Made by a program: the position numbers and the translations under genes. Shown piece by piece: positions 7,639 to 15,198 of a DNA stretch of 23,969 nucleotides. Source of the stretch: DAIMZM01 sp036733985 (GTDB lineage: Bacteria; Bacillota; Dehalobacteriia; UBA4068); contig DAIMZM010000029.1 of NCBI GenBank assembly GCA_036733985.1, positions 1 through 23,969 on the forward strand, read 5' to 3'. The notes below the pieces were generated by a model. It did no database searches. It was given only the letters and a program-made list of their open reading frames with translations, and was not told the DNA's origin. Each line of letters opens with the position of its first letter. Position 1 is the stretch's first letter.

Positions 7639-7660
7639 GGCGATTTATAAAACTTTTCAA

Positions 7661-7681
7661 GCAGGGCTGTGGGAGCCCTGC
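7661..7681 (-). terminator. Hairpin after the cyclase-like gene, probable terminator
   Basis: GCAGGGCT (7661-7668) and AGCCCTGC (7674-7681) form a perfect 8-bp stem with a 5-base loop, 4 bases past the stop of the gene at 7685. On the minus strand the sequence after it is TTGAAAAGTTTTAT, only moderately U-rich. On the plus strand CTTTT follows. The most likely role is to end the 11313-7685 operon. Confidence 0.5.
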
Positions 7682-7684
7682 CTT

Positions 7685-8578
7685 TTAAACGGCCGCTACC
7701 TGCCAATTGTTTTCAAAGCTGGCCTGCTCGCTGACAAAATCAAAAAGGGGGATTCCCCCGACCCGGCAGGCGTACCGTACCGGGCAGGAAAGGCTTTCCC
7801 GGATGGCGCGGCTCATCCGGCCTTGCTCCGGCGCGGGCAAAAGCTGGTTCTTGGCCGCCAGCATCTGTATTTGCAGCACCAGCCGGCCCTGGCGGAGCAA
7901 AACAGCGTCATCCTGAAGCTGCAGCAGCTTTACCCCCCGGTAGGTGGCGATGCGCCGCTCTTTGCCATTGAAAAAGATAAAGCCCACGCAGCCCACAAAA
8001 GAAAAAGGGCCAAAGGGAATCTCCGCCACCGAGAGCATAATGCTGTTATGGCCCCAGCTGCACTGGGTCCAGATATAGCGCTTGGGGAAAGAGACGCCCC
8101 GGTCGCCCTCCCAATAACCCGGGCCGTTTTCAAACCGGAATTGCTTGCCGTTGACGGTCAGGCAGCCCTCCACCCCATGCAGCAAGCTGAACACGCTGTG
8201 CCGGCATTCCAGGAAGGGCGCGAGACAAAAGGGCCCCATGATATCATAGGCCGGAGGGTTTAAGGGCCCGAAACGCAAGGCCCCCTCCAGACAGCAGTCT
8301 TCCCACCGGGCAGCCACTTGGCAGCCGGCGGGAGAAAACAGGCAATCGCCCAGGCGGAGGCGGCGCTGCTGCCGGTCAATGGAAAAGGCTGAGCCGGGAA
8401 AAGGGATCGTATAGGCCTGGCTATCGGCGACCACTTGCAGGGACGCGGAGGCTGCTCCGGCCTGGTCGACATGATAAGCCGGGATCAGCGCCAGGGTTTC
8501 CCGGCCATTCTGCTGTTTCAGATACCAGCCTTCAAAATAGGGCCGGGCCTGCCCCGCCCGGGGAAAGCTAGTCATCAT
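7685..8578 (-). CDS. Tocopherol-cyclase-like family protein
   Basis: A 297-residue protein starting MMTSFPRAGQARPYFEGWYL. It resembles the bacterial branch of the tocopherol cyclase-like family: PYFEGWYLKQQ and ALIPAYHVD near the N-terminus, then GPGYWEGDRGVSFPKRYIW with WTQCSWG in the middle, which is the family core (Y-E-G/D-x-G-x-S-F-P...W-x-Q). Plant members close the chromanol ring of tocopherol; the role of Firmicute members is unknown. The ATG at 8576-8578 overlaps the end of the FAD/Rieske gene by 11 bases, with GGAG 10 bases upstream. A longer reading to 8797 lies entirely inside the upstream gene and was rejected. Coupling with a Rieske oxidoreductase suggests action on a quinone, carotenoid or other lipid, but this is a guess. 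Confidence 0.7.
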   Translation of the reverse strand: MMTSFPRAGQARPYFEGWYLKQQNGRETLALIPAYHVDQAGAASASLQVVADSQAYTIPFPGSAFSIDRQQRRLRLGDCLFSPAGCQVAARWEDCCLEGALRFGPLNPPAYDIMGPFCLAPFLECRHSVFSLLHGVEGCLTVNGKQFRFENGPGYWEGDRGVSFPKRYIWTQCSWGHNSIMLSVAEIPFGPFSFVGCVGFIFFNGKERRIATYRGVKLLQLQDDAVLLRQGRLVLQIQMLAAKNQLLPAPEQGRMSRAIRESLSCPVRYACRVGGIPLFDFVSEQASFENNWQVAAV

Positions 8579-10025
8579 CGCCGCCCCGCTCCAAACCGGT
8601 CTGGGCGGGATTGTCCAACAGATTGCCCTGATAATCAAAACGGGAGCCATGGCAGGGGCAGTCCCAGCTCTTTTCATCCGGGTTCCAGGCCAATTGGCAG
8701 CCCAGATGGGAGCAGCGGGTGGACACCAGATGGACGGCCCCCTGCTCATCCTTGTAGACGCCCACCTTTTCCCCCTCATTTTCGAGCACGCCCCCATGCC
8801 CTAGGGGTAGATCCGCCAAATCCGCCTCAGGAATGGTAAAAATTTGCCGGGACAGGCCGCTGACCGCATGGCCCATCTCCAGGAAAAAGCTCTTTACCGA
8901 AGCGGATGGGGTAAAGCGCAAGGGGGAGAACACCTCCGCCCGGGGGTTCTCCACGCCGCTGATCTCATCGGCGATCAGGGTGGCCGCCACCATGCTGCTG
9001 GTCATGCCCCATTTGCCAAAGCCGGTGGCCACATACCAATTGGGCTGGGCAGCGGCAAAGGGCCCGATATACGGCACCCCATCCAGGGTGACGCAATCCT
9101 GGGCGGACCAGCGGGTAATCTCCCTGCTCCCCGGATAAAGCTTTTCCGCCTGCTGACGGAGGCCGGCATACTGCCCGCCCGCGCTGTTTTCGCCGGTGCG
9201 GTGGCTGCCGCCGCCCAGCAAAAGCGTATCTTCAAAATTCCGGAAGGACAGGGCTTCCCCATCCACGCCCAGGTACATGCCGTCCAGTTGGGCAGCGTCT
9301 TTTAAAGCCAGCACATAGCTGCGTTCCTGATGCATCCGGGCAAAGTAGAAGCCCGGCATATTCAGAAAAGGGAAATGGGTGGCAAACACGATATGCTTTG
9401 CCTTCACCTTCCCTCCCTCAGTCAGGAGGCAATCATCCTCCACGGTCAGGACTCTGGTGTGCTCAAAGATACGAAGATCCTTGGCAATGGCTGCTAAAAA
9501 GGCCAGGGGATGAAACTGGGCTTGCCCGGGGAATTTAACAGCCCCTGCCACAGGAAAGGGCAAGGCGGTTCGGGTTGTAAACTCCGCCGCCGCGCCTGAG
9601 CTATTGGCTGCTTCCACTTCTGCCTCCAGGCTTTTTACCTGCTCGGCGGATCGGCAGTACAAATAAGCCGGCAGCTCCTGAAAAGCGCAGTCAATATTGC
9701 CCGCTTGGATCAGGCTGCGGTACTGCTGGACCGCCTGCTGATTGGCCTCCCCGTACTGCCTGGCTTTTTCCGCGCCGAAATACTGATGCAAGCGGCTATA
9801 GATGATATTATGCTGGGCGGTGATCTTGGCCGTGGTGTTGCCGGTCTGGCCGCTGCCAATGCGGCTGGCTTCCAGCACAACGGTGTCAATCTGCCGCTGC
9901 TGCAAAAAATACGCGGTCAGGATGCCGGCCATGCCGCCGCCGATCACGGCGGCTTCCACGGTTAAATCCTCTGCCAAGGCGGGACGGGCCGGCAGATTAA
10001 GTGTTTTATGCCATATCGATTCCAT
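8568..10025 (-). CDS. FAD-dependent oxidoreductase with C-terminal Rieske [2Fe-2S] domain (YhfW-like)
   Basis: 485 residues. An N-terminal DAO-type FAD domain has the dinucleotide loop AAVIGGGMAGILTAYFL (Gly29-Gly34) followed by VVLEASRIGSGQTGNTTAKI. The typical C-terminal FAD motif YVATGFGKWGMTSS is near residue 340. The last 75 residues are a Rieske domain with CSHLGC (Cys438, His440, Cys443) and CPCHGS (Cys456, Cys458, His459), the full set of cluster ligands plus the usual disulphide pair. This domain order is that of B. subtilis YhfW. It starts at ATG 10023-10025 after AGGAG. It sits 52 bases after the ferritin-like gene and overlaps the cyclase-like gene, so all three are probably one operon. 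Substrate unknown; it probably passes electrons between an organic donor and a partner such as the diiron protein. Confidence 0.93.
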   Translation of the reverse strand: MESIWHKTLNLPARPALAEDLTVEAAVIGGGMAGILTAYFLQQRQIDTVVLEASRIGSGQTGNTTAKITAQHNIIYSRLHQYFGAEKARQYGEANQQAVQQYRSLIQAGNIDCAFQELPAYLYCRSAEQVKSLEAEVEAANSSGAAAEFTTRTALPFPVAGAVKFPGQAQFHPLAFLAAIAKDLRIFEHTRVLTVEDDCLLTEGGKVKAKHIVFATHFPFLNMPGFYFARMHQERSYVLALKDAAQLDGMYLGVDGEALSFRNFEDTLLLGGGSHRTGENSAGGQYAGLRQQAEKLYPGSREITRWSAQDCVTLDGVPYIGPFAAAQPNWYVATGFGKWGMTSSMVAATLIADEISGVENPRAEVFSPLRFTPSASVKSFFLEMGHAVSGLSRQIFTIPEADLADLPLGHGGVLENEGEKVGVYKDEQGAVHLVSTRCSHLGCQLAWNPDEKSWDCPCHGSRFDYQGNLLDNPAQTGLERGGDDD

Positions 10026-10077
10026 TTTTTCTCCTCAGGAAGGCCCTGGTAGCCAGGGGTTGTTTCCGGCTGCTGCC

Positions 10078-11313
10078 TTAACGGGCAATGGTGGTATTAT
10101 CTTGGGTACGGTCGCTAAGGGCCTGTACCGGATTGGGTTTTGCTTCGGCCCGGTAATCCAGATTGTATTTCTGCTGATGCCGGGCAATCACATTATGGCT
10201 GGCTACCGTGTTCAGATCATGATTGACCCGCTCCTGATACAAGAAGAATTCATGTTCTTTGGAAAGCTCAGGCACGGGGATATAATGTTCCCGGTTGGCT
10301 GTGAGCAGGATTTGTTCATTCAGGATCTGGCGCACATAATCCCGGGTATCATGGAATTGGAGCAATTTGGGGAAAGCGCCCCCGGGGATGACCTGCTGCC
10401 AATCCTTGTCTTCATATTGCCTGAGCAGCGCCACGGCCTGGTGAAGATGGGCGATCTCCTGCTCAAGATGCAGTTCCCAAACAGACTTCACATTGGGGTC
10501 CAGCTCGTCCTCATAAAAAGAATAGTAGAGGTAGCACTCCATATATTCATGGAGCAGCAAGTTTTCCAGCCAGGTGCAGGTGGGATCCAGCAGGGCGCCG
10601 TAATGGCTCACATGCTGCTCCTCGATCATGGCGATTTCCAGGTAAAGCTGGCGTCCCAGATCATTATAATAGGTGTTGCCCAAATTCATATAGAAATTCA
10701 TGGTCTGCTGTTCCCCGGAGGTGATGATCAGGGTATTCAGCTTAGTGCGGATATCCGCGGTCTTGAAATCCACCGGGTTTTTCACCTCTTCAAAGGGGAA
10801 CCGGTGCTCGGCGATGGTGGGGCGGCCGGGGGTGATGTCCACATAGCTTTTGACCAGCTGCTCGGCAGGGATCTGGGCATCCAGATCCAGCAGATTGGCA
10901 TAGCGGTACAGATGATCGAAATCCTCCAGAAGGGCGAAATCCAAAGCCTGCTTCACATAAGCGTTCGGCTCGTTCTGGGCCAGCCAGGCCGTCAGATCCA
11001 CCGCCACATGCTCGTAGCCGATGGTGGTTTCCAGCTGGGTCTCATCAAGGGGTTTCAGCCAGTTGACCCGCTTCTGCTGCTGCTGCTCGATGCGGCGGGA
11101 TAAGGCCAATTCCCGGCGCAGATCATTATTGGGGCAGTTGCGGTGGAACTGATGCTTGAATAGCGCGGCCTCCACCTCGATGCCGTTCATCAGGATGATC
11201 CGGATCTTGGTATAAGGATCCACAGTCTGCTTGCAATAAGGCGTTGGGTAGACGCTGGCCCAATCCCTGATGCCGTCCGCCACCTGGGCGGGTTTTTCTT
11301 CAAATGGATTCAT
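10078..11313 (-). CDS. Tandem ferritin-like (putative diiron) protein, unnamed family
   Basis: A 411-residue, largely helical, soluble protein that I do not recognise as a named family. The C-terminal half reads as a four-helix diiron bundle: SGEQQTMNFYMN (Glu201), LEIAMIEEQHVSHYG (Glu231, His234), LLLHEYMECYLYY (Glu256) and LEQEIAHLHQAV (Glu286, His289), giving two ExxH motifs. The N-terminal half repeats the pattern more loosely: NGIEVEAALFKHQFH, LSRRIEQQQQKR, GYEHVAVDLTAW and FALLEDFDHLYRYA (Glu130, His134). A tail of about 90 residues follows. I chose the ATG at 11311-11313, nine bases after GGAGGAG; an ATG at 11332 lacks a good ribosome site. It is the first gene of the operon with the Rieske oxidoreductase. 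No signal peptide is seen. Confidence 0.75.
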   Translation of the reverse strand: MNPFEEKPAQVADGIRDWASVYPTPYCKQTVDPYTKIRIILMNGIEVEAALFKHQFHRNCPNNDLRRELALSRRIEQQQQKRVNWLKPLDETQLETTIGYEHVAVDLTAWLAQNEPNAYVKQALDFALLEDFDHLYRYANLLDLDAQIPAEQLVKSYVDITPGRPTIAEHRFPFEEVKNPVDFKTADIRTKLNTLIITSGEQQTMNFYMNLGNTYYNDLGRQLYLEIAMIEEQHVSHYGALLDPTCTWLENLLLHEYMECYLYYSFYEDELDPNVKSVWELHLEQEIAHLHQAVALLRQYEDKDWQQVIPGGAFPKLLQFHDTRDYVRQILNEQILLTANREHYIPVPELSKEHEFFLYQERVNHDLNTVASHNVIARHQQKYNLDYRAEAKPNPVQALSDRTQDNTTIAR

Positions 11314-11390
11314 TATTTTAGTCTCCTCCGGCATTTTTCTCTATTATGCGTGTTCTGCCGCGGATCATACCTTTCGAGCTTGAATTGGTT

Positions 11391-11419
11391 CCGATTAATT
11401 CCGCTTGCCGCATAATCGG
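11391..11419. repeat. Inverted repeat in the divergent ferritin-like / xdh intergenic region
   Basis: CCGATTA (11391-11397) and TAATCGG (11413-11419) are perfect inverted arms 15 bases apart. They lie between two divergent operons (11313 leftward, 11464 rightward) in a 150-base spacer where no clear -35/-10 pair was found on either strand. It may be an operator for one or both, but this is unsupported beyond position and symmetry. Confidence 0.35.
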
Positions 11420-11442
11420 CGGCTGCCTGGGAAAACTGAGGT

Positions 11443-11454
11443 CAGCTATAGCTG
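11443..11454. repeat. Perfect 12-bp palindrome just before the xdh ribosome binding site
   Basis: CAGCTATAGCTG is a perfect palindrome ending 9 bases before the GTG start of the Mo-hydroxylase gene and overlapping its GGAGAGG ribosome site at the edge. It could be a regulator site or chance. Confidence 0.3.
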
Positions 11455-11463
11455 GAGAGGGCG

Positions 11464-13806
11464 GTGCCTGCAGAAATGAATATAGCCATTGGTAAAAGCA
11501 TTCCGCGGAAGGAAGCCTGGGACAAGGTAACGGGAAAAGCCCAGTATACCGATGATCTGCCCCTGACCGGGATGCTTTCCGCCCGGCTGTTGACCAGCAC
11601 CGCGGCGCACGCGGCCATCCAACGTATTGATAGCGCCAAAGCCCTGGCCTTGCTGGGGGTCAAGGCGGTTTTGACCGGAGCGGATTGCCCGGAACTGTTT
11701 GGGCCGCTGGTGCTGGACAGGCCGGCTTTGGCCCGGGACGTGGTACGCTATGCGGGCGAACCGGTGGCCCTGGTAGTGGCTGCGGATGAGCCCACGGCCG
11801 AACAGGCGGTCCGGCTGATCCAGGTGGCCTACGCGCCCCTGCCGCCGGTACTCACTCCGGCCCAAGCCCTGGCTCCCGGCGCGGTATTGCTGCATCAGCC
11901 CACCAATGGCTATAAAAAGGTCATGACCGATATTTATCCGGAAGCCGGCACCAATGTGGCCAGCCGCTATTGCATCAGAAAGGGCGACACAGCGGCGGCT
12001 TTTGGCCGCTGCGGCATCATCATCCAGCAGCGCTTCTCCCTGCCGCCCTCGGATCATCTGGCCCTGGAGGTACGGACCGCCCGGGCGGAAATCTCCGCCG
12101 GGGGCAACGTCACCATCACCACCGCCTCCCAAGCCCCCTATGGGGTGCGAAAACAGCTGGCCGAAGCCTTCCTGATCCCTGCCGGTAAAATACGGGTCAA
12201 GGTCCCCCTGGTGGGCGGCGGTTTTGGCGGCAAAGCCCCGGTGAACCTGGAAATCCTGGCCTTTCTGGCCTCCCGCAGCGTGGGCGGGAAAGCGGTGCGC
12301 CTGACCATCCCCCGGGAGCAGGATCTGGCGTCCATGCCCTGCCGCCTGGGCCTGGAGGCTGAGATCAAGCTGGGCCTCGGTCAGGACGGCCTGATCCAGG
12401 CCGCGGAGATGACCTACTGGCTGGACTGCGGCGCTTATACGGATATCGCCCCCTACATGGCGAAAGCCATAGCCGTGGACGGCAGCGGCCCCTATCAGAT
12501 CGAAAACCTGGCCATCGACGCCCTCTGCGTCTATACCAATCACACCTATGCCACCTCCTACCGGAGTTTTGCCCATGAATCCTATACCTTTTGCCTGGAG
12601 CGGGTCATGGACATGGCGGCCCGCCGCTCTGGCCTGGACCCTCTGGACTTCCGTCTGCGGAACGCTATCCGTCCCGGCAGCCTCACCCCCACCCAGGTGC
12701 TGTGTACCGAGAGCCTGATCGGTGATTTGCCCGCCTGCCTGAACCAGGTCAAAACCCTGGCGGGCTGGGACGGGGGACAAGCCGTCCCCTCAGGGCCCGG
12801 CCTTGTCCGGGCTCAGGGCCTGGCCTGCTTCTGGAAAACGGAAAACCCGCCGACAGACGCGGTTTCCGGCGCGCTGATCACCTTCAATTCCGACGGCAGC
12901 GTCAATCTGAATACCGGCGTTGTGGAAATGGGCTCCGGCAGCCAGACCAATCTGGCGCTGATCCTGGCCCAGCGTTTGGCTATGGATCCCGGCCAGGTCC
13001 ATGTGATCATGGATGTGGATACCCGCCTGATGCCGGAGCATTGGAAAACCGTGGCCAGCCTTACCGAATACATGGCCGGCCAGGCGGTGCTGCGGGCTGC
13101 CGATGATTTGCTCAGCCAGCTGCGGCGCAACGGCGGCCAGGCCCTGGGCTGCGACGGGACGGAGATCGAAGTGGCCAACGGCCGTCTCTTTTCCAGAAAG
13201 AACCCGGAGCGCGCTATCCTGCTGAAGGATATTGCCCAAGGTTATCAATCCCCGGCCGGGGAGTCCCTTGGCGAACCGGTACTGGGCCGGGGCGGCTTCA
13301 TGCTGAAGGGCCTGACCCAGCTGGACCCGGCAACCGGCCGGGGCAAAACCGGCCCGGCCTGGACCCTGGGCGCCCAGGTGGTGGAGGTGGAAGCGGATTT
13401 GAACGCCTATACCTACCGTCTGGTCGCCGCTTCCGGCGTGGTGGACGTGGGAACGGCCATCAACCCGGAGCTGATGCGGGCCCTGATTGCCGGCGGCATG
13501 GCCATGGGGCTCAGCCTGGCCAGCCGGGAGGCCTTTTACTACGATGAAAACGGCATCCCCAAAGCCCCCAATCTCCGCACCTATAAGCTGCTGCATATCG
13601 GCCAGGAACCGGAATACCGGGTGGGCCTGGTGGAAACGCCGGAAACGGATGCGCCCTACGGCGTACGGAGCTATGCGGAGCATGGTATTATCGGCATCCC
13701 CGCAGCCCTGGCCAACGCCTTATCCGCAGCCTTTGGCCAAGAGTTTTTTACCCTGCCCCTTAAGCCGGAACAGCTGTGGCGGGACGCCAAGGAGGGTCAG
13801 GCATGA
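11464..13806 (+). CDS. Molybdenum hydroxylase large subunit (xanthine dehydrogenase family, Moco-binding)
   Basis: 780 residues, the molybdopterin-binding subunit of a three-subunit hydroxylase. The N-terminal part is the aldehyde oxidase/xanthine dehydrogenase a/b hammerhead domain (GKAQYTDDLPLTGMLSARLL). The Moco domains follow, with VPLVGGGFGGKAPV (Gly251-Lys257), IPREQDL, YRSFAHESYTFCLERVMD and a C-terminal RSYAEHGIIGIPAALANA, whose Glu739 is in the position of the catalytic glutamate. The usual RGFGxPQ is RSFAHES here, so the substrate may not be xanthine. GTG at 11464-11466 is chosen because GGAG lies six bases upstream; an in-frame ATG follows at 11476. The gene overlaps the FAD subunit by four bases (ATGA). 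With XdhC nearby the cofactor is probably the sulphurated MCD or MPT form. Confidence 0.93.
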   Translation: MPAEMNIAIGKSIPRKEAWDKVTGKAQYTDDLPLTGMLSARLLTSTAAHAAIQRIDSAKALALLGVKAVLTGADCPELFGPLVLDRPALARDVVRYAGEPVALVVAADEPTAEQAVRLIQVAYAPLPPVLTPAQALAPGAVLLHQPTNGYKKVMTDIYPEAGTNVASRYCIRKGDTAAAFGRCGIIIQQRFSLPPSDHLALEVRTARAEISAGGNVTITTASQAPYGVRKQLAEAFLIPAGKIRVKVPLVGGGFGGKAPVNLEILAFLASRSVGGKAVRLTIPREQDLASMPCRLGLEAEIKLGLGQDGLIQAAEMTYWLDCGAYTDIAPYMAKAIAVDGSGPYQIENLAIDALCVYTNHTYATSYRSFAHESYTFCLERVMDMAARRSGLDPLDFRLRNAIRPGSLTPTQVLCTESLIGDLPACLNQVKTLAGWDGGQAVPSGPGLVRAQGLACFWKTENPPTDAVSGALITFNSDGSVNLNTGVVEMGSGSQTNLALILAQRLAMDPGQVHVIMDVDTRLMPEHWKTVASLTEYMAGQAVLRAADDLLSQLRRNGGQALGCDGTEIEVANGRLFSRKNPERAILLKDIAQGYQSPAGESLGEPVLGRGGFMLKGLTQLDPATGRGKTGPAWTLGAQVVEVEADLNAYTYRLVAASGVVDVGTAINPELMRALIAGGMAMGLSLASREAFYYDENGIPKAPNLRTYKLLHIGQEPEYRVGLVETPETDAPYGVRSYAEHGIIGIPAALANALSAAFGQEFFTLPLKPEQLWRDAKEGQA

Positions 13807-14642
13807 TCCCCTTTGACTTTGTTTACTGCCGCCCGGACAGCCTGGCGGAAGCCCTGGACGCCTACTACCAGTTAACGGCGGCGGGCAAGCAGCCGCTTTA
13901 TTACGCCGGGGGCAGCGAGATCATTACCCTCAGCCGGGCCGGCGGCATCAAGCCGGGGGCGGTGATCGACATCAAGCAAATCCCCGAATGCGGGCTGCTG
14001 GCCCAAGACGACCAGGGCCTGACCATCGGCGCTGCCTGTACCCTGAATCAGATCAAGGAGGCGGATCTCTTTCCTCTGCTGAGCAAGGCCTGCGGCAGGA
14101 TCGCCGACCATACCAACCAATGCCGCATCACCCTGGGCGGGAATCTCTGCGGCAGCATCATCTACCGGGAAACCAGCCTGCCCCTGCTGCTGGCTGAGGC
14201 AAAAGTCAGCCTCTATGGCCAGGGCGGCTTGCGTACCGTTCCCCTGTCCAGCGTTTTTCACGGGCAAATGCGCCTGGATCCCGGCGAACTCATCGTCAGG
14301 CTGCAGGTGCCGGCCTGGGCATTGGCAGCCCCCCATCGCCATAGCAAACGGGCGGCCAATGAAAAAATCGACTATCCTTTGGTGAGCCTGGCCGCCCTCT
14401 GGCAAGAGGGTTTGCTGAGAATCGCCGTCTCCGGCCTTTGCTCCCGGCCTTTCCGCAGCCGGGAGCTGGAGGCGGTAGTGAACGACCATGGGCTATCCTG
14501 TGCCGAACGGGCTGATCAAGCCGGGGCGCTGCTGCCGGAAGCCCCTTATGACGACGGCGAAGGTTCCGGGGCCTACCGGCTGTTCGTTTTCGGGCAGATG
14601 CTGCAGAGCCTATTGGAGGATTGGGAACATGATCAGATATGA
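13803..14642 (+). CDS. Molybdenum hydroxylase FAD-binding (medium) subunit
   Basis: 279 residues of the CoxM/XdhB-type FAD subunit. It starts MIPFDFVYCRPDSLAEALDA. The first FAD loop is YYAGGSEIITL (residues 33-43), where most members have AGGTDL. The second is CRITLGGNLCGSIIYRETSL, near residues 107-126, matching the TIGGNL motif. The C-terminal CO-dehydrogenase flavoprotein domain is present (YPLVSLAALWQEGLLRIAVSG). It carries electrons from the 2Fe-2S subunit to the final acceptor. The ATG at 13803 has AAGGAGGG just upstream and overlaps the large-subunit stop; a reading from 13776 lacks that support. It overlaps the small subunit by 14 bases. Confidence 0.93.
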   Translation: MIPFDFVYCRPDSLAEALDAYYQLTAAGKQPLYYAGGSEIITLSRAGGIKPGAVIDIKQIPECGLLAQDDQGLTIGAACTLNQIKEADLFPLLSKACGRIADHTNQCRITLGGNLCGSIIYRETSLPLLLAEAKVSLYGQGGLRTVPLSSVFHGQMRLDPGELIVRLQVPAWALAAPHRHSKRAANEKIDYPLVSLAALWQEGLLRIAVSGLCSRPFRSRELEAVVNDHGLSCAERADQAGALLPEAPYDDGEGSGAYRLFVFGQMLQSLLEDWEHDQI

Positions 14643-15114
14643 AGGGAAAACCGTCATCTCCCTCAATGTCAACAACAGCTTCTACCAGCTGGCGGTGCGC
14701 CCGGCCGATCTGCTCCTGGACGTGCTCCGGGAACAGCTGGGCCTGACCGGGGCCAAACCGGGCTGCAAAAACGGGGACTGCGGCGCTTGCACCGTGATGC
14801 TGGACAATTGGCCGGTAAAAGCCTGCCTGATCCTGGCTGTCGAGGCGGAAGGGCATTGCATCCTGACCGTGGAAGGCTTGGGGGGCCAGGCAGCGGCGCA
14901 AAAGGCTTTTGTGGCGGCCAACGCTTTCCAATGCGGCTACTGCACCTCCGGCTTTCTAATGGTTTGCCAGGCGCTGCAAACACGGTATCCCGCACTGCCG
15001 GAGAAATATATCATCGAGGAATGGCTGCAAGCCAATATCTGCCGCTGCACCAGCTACCAGGAAATACGCCAAGCCGTGGCCCTGATGTACGGCAGCAGCC
15101 CGCCCCGCCCTTAG
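14629..15114 (+). CDS. Molybdenum hydroxylase [2Fe-2S] small subunit
   Basis: 161 residues with two [2Fe-2S] clusters. The plant-ferredoxin-type site is GCKNGDCGAC plus Cys66 (Cys46, Cys51, Cys54, Cys66). The all-helical C-terminal site is QCGYCTSGF and ICRCTSY (Cys102, Cys105, Cys138, Cys140). The usual CTPG is CTSG here, a mild change. It passes electrons from the Mo centre to the FAD subunit. The start is ATG 14629-14631 within the end of the FAD gene, with GGAGG about 12 bases upstream. This is the last gene of the L-M-S operon; no clear terminator follows, so transcription could continue into the sigma-K fragment. Confidence 0.95.
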   Translation: MIRYEGKTVISLNVNNSFYQLAVRPADLLLDVLREQLGLTGAKPGCKNGDCGACTVMLDNWPVKACLILAVEAEGHCILTVEGLGGQAAAQKAFVAANAFQCGYCTSGFLMVCQALQTRYPALPEKYIIEEWLQANICRCTSYQEIRQAVALMYGSSPPRP

Positions 15115-15198
15115 CGGCATAGAAGGCGGCTTGTCCGCTGCTGTGCAATAATTTTTCTCCTTTCGCTTGGTCTGTTAAAGAAATTCGAAAGCAGCGGC

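Noticed and set aside
7562..8263. A 233-codon plus-strand frame starting near the riboswitch
   Set aside because: It covers the minus-strand promoter and the antisense of the cyclase-like gene; no homology or ribosome site.
9802..11103. A 433-codon open frame on the plus strand opposite the ferritin-like and FAD/Rieske genes
   Set aside because: It is antisense to two well-supported genes, has no ribosome site, and its sequence matches no family; high GC keeps such shadow frames open.
11446..12780. A 444-codon minus-strand open frame opposite the Mo-hydroxylase gene
   Set aside because: Composition (rich in Gly, Gln, His) is that of an antisense shadow and the plus-strand gene has clear Moco motifs.
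12790..13683. A 297-codon minus-strand open frame
   Set aside because: Antisense to the same Mo-hydroxylase large subunit, with no motif or start signal.
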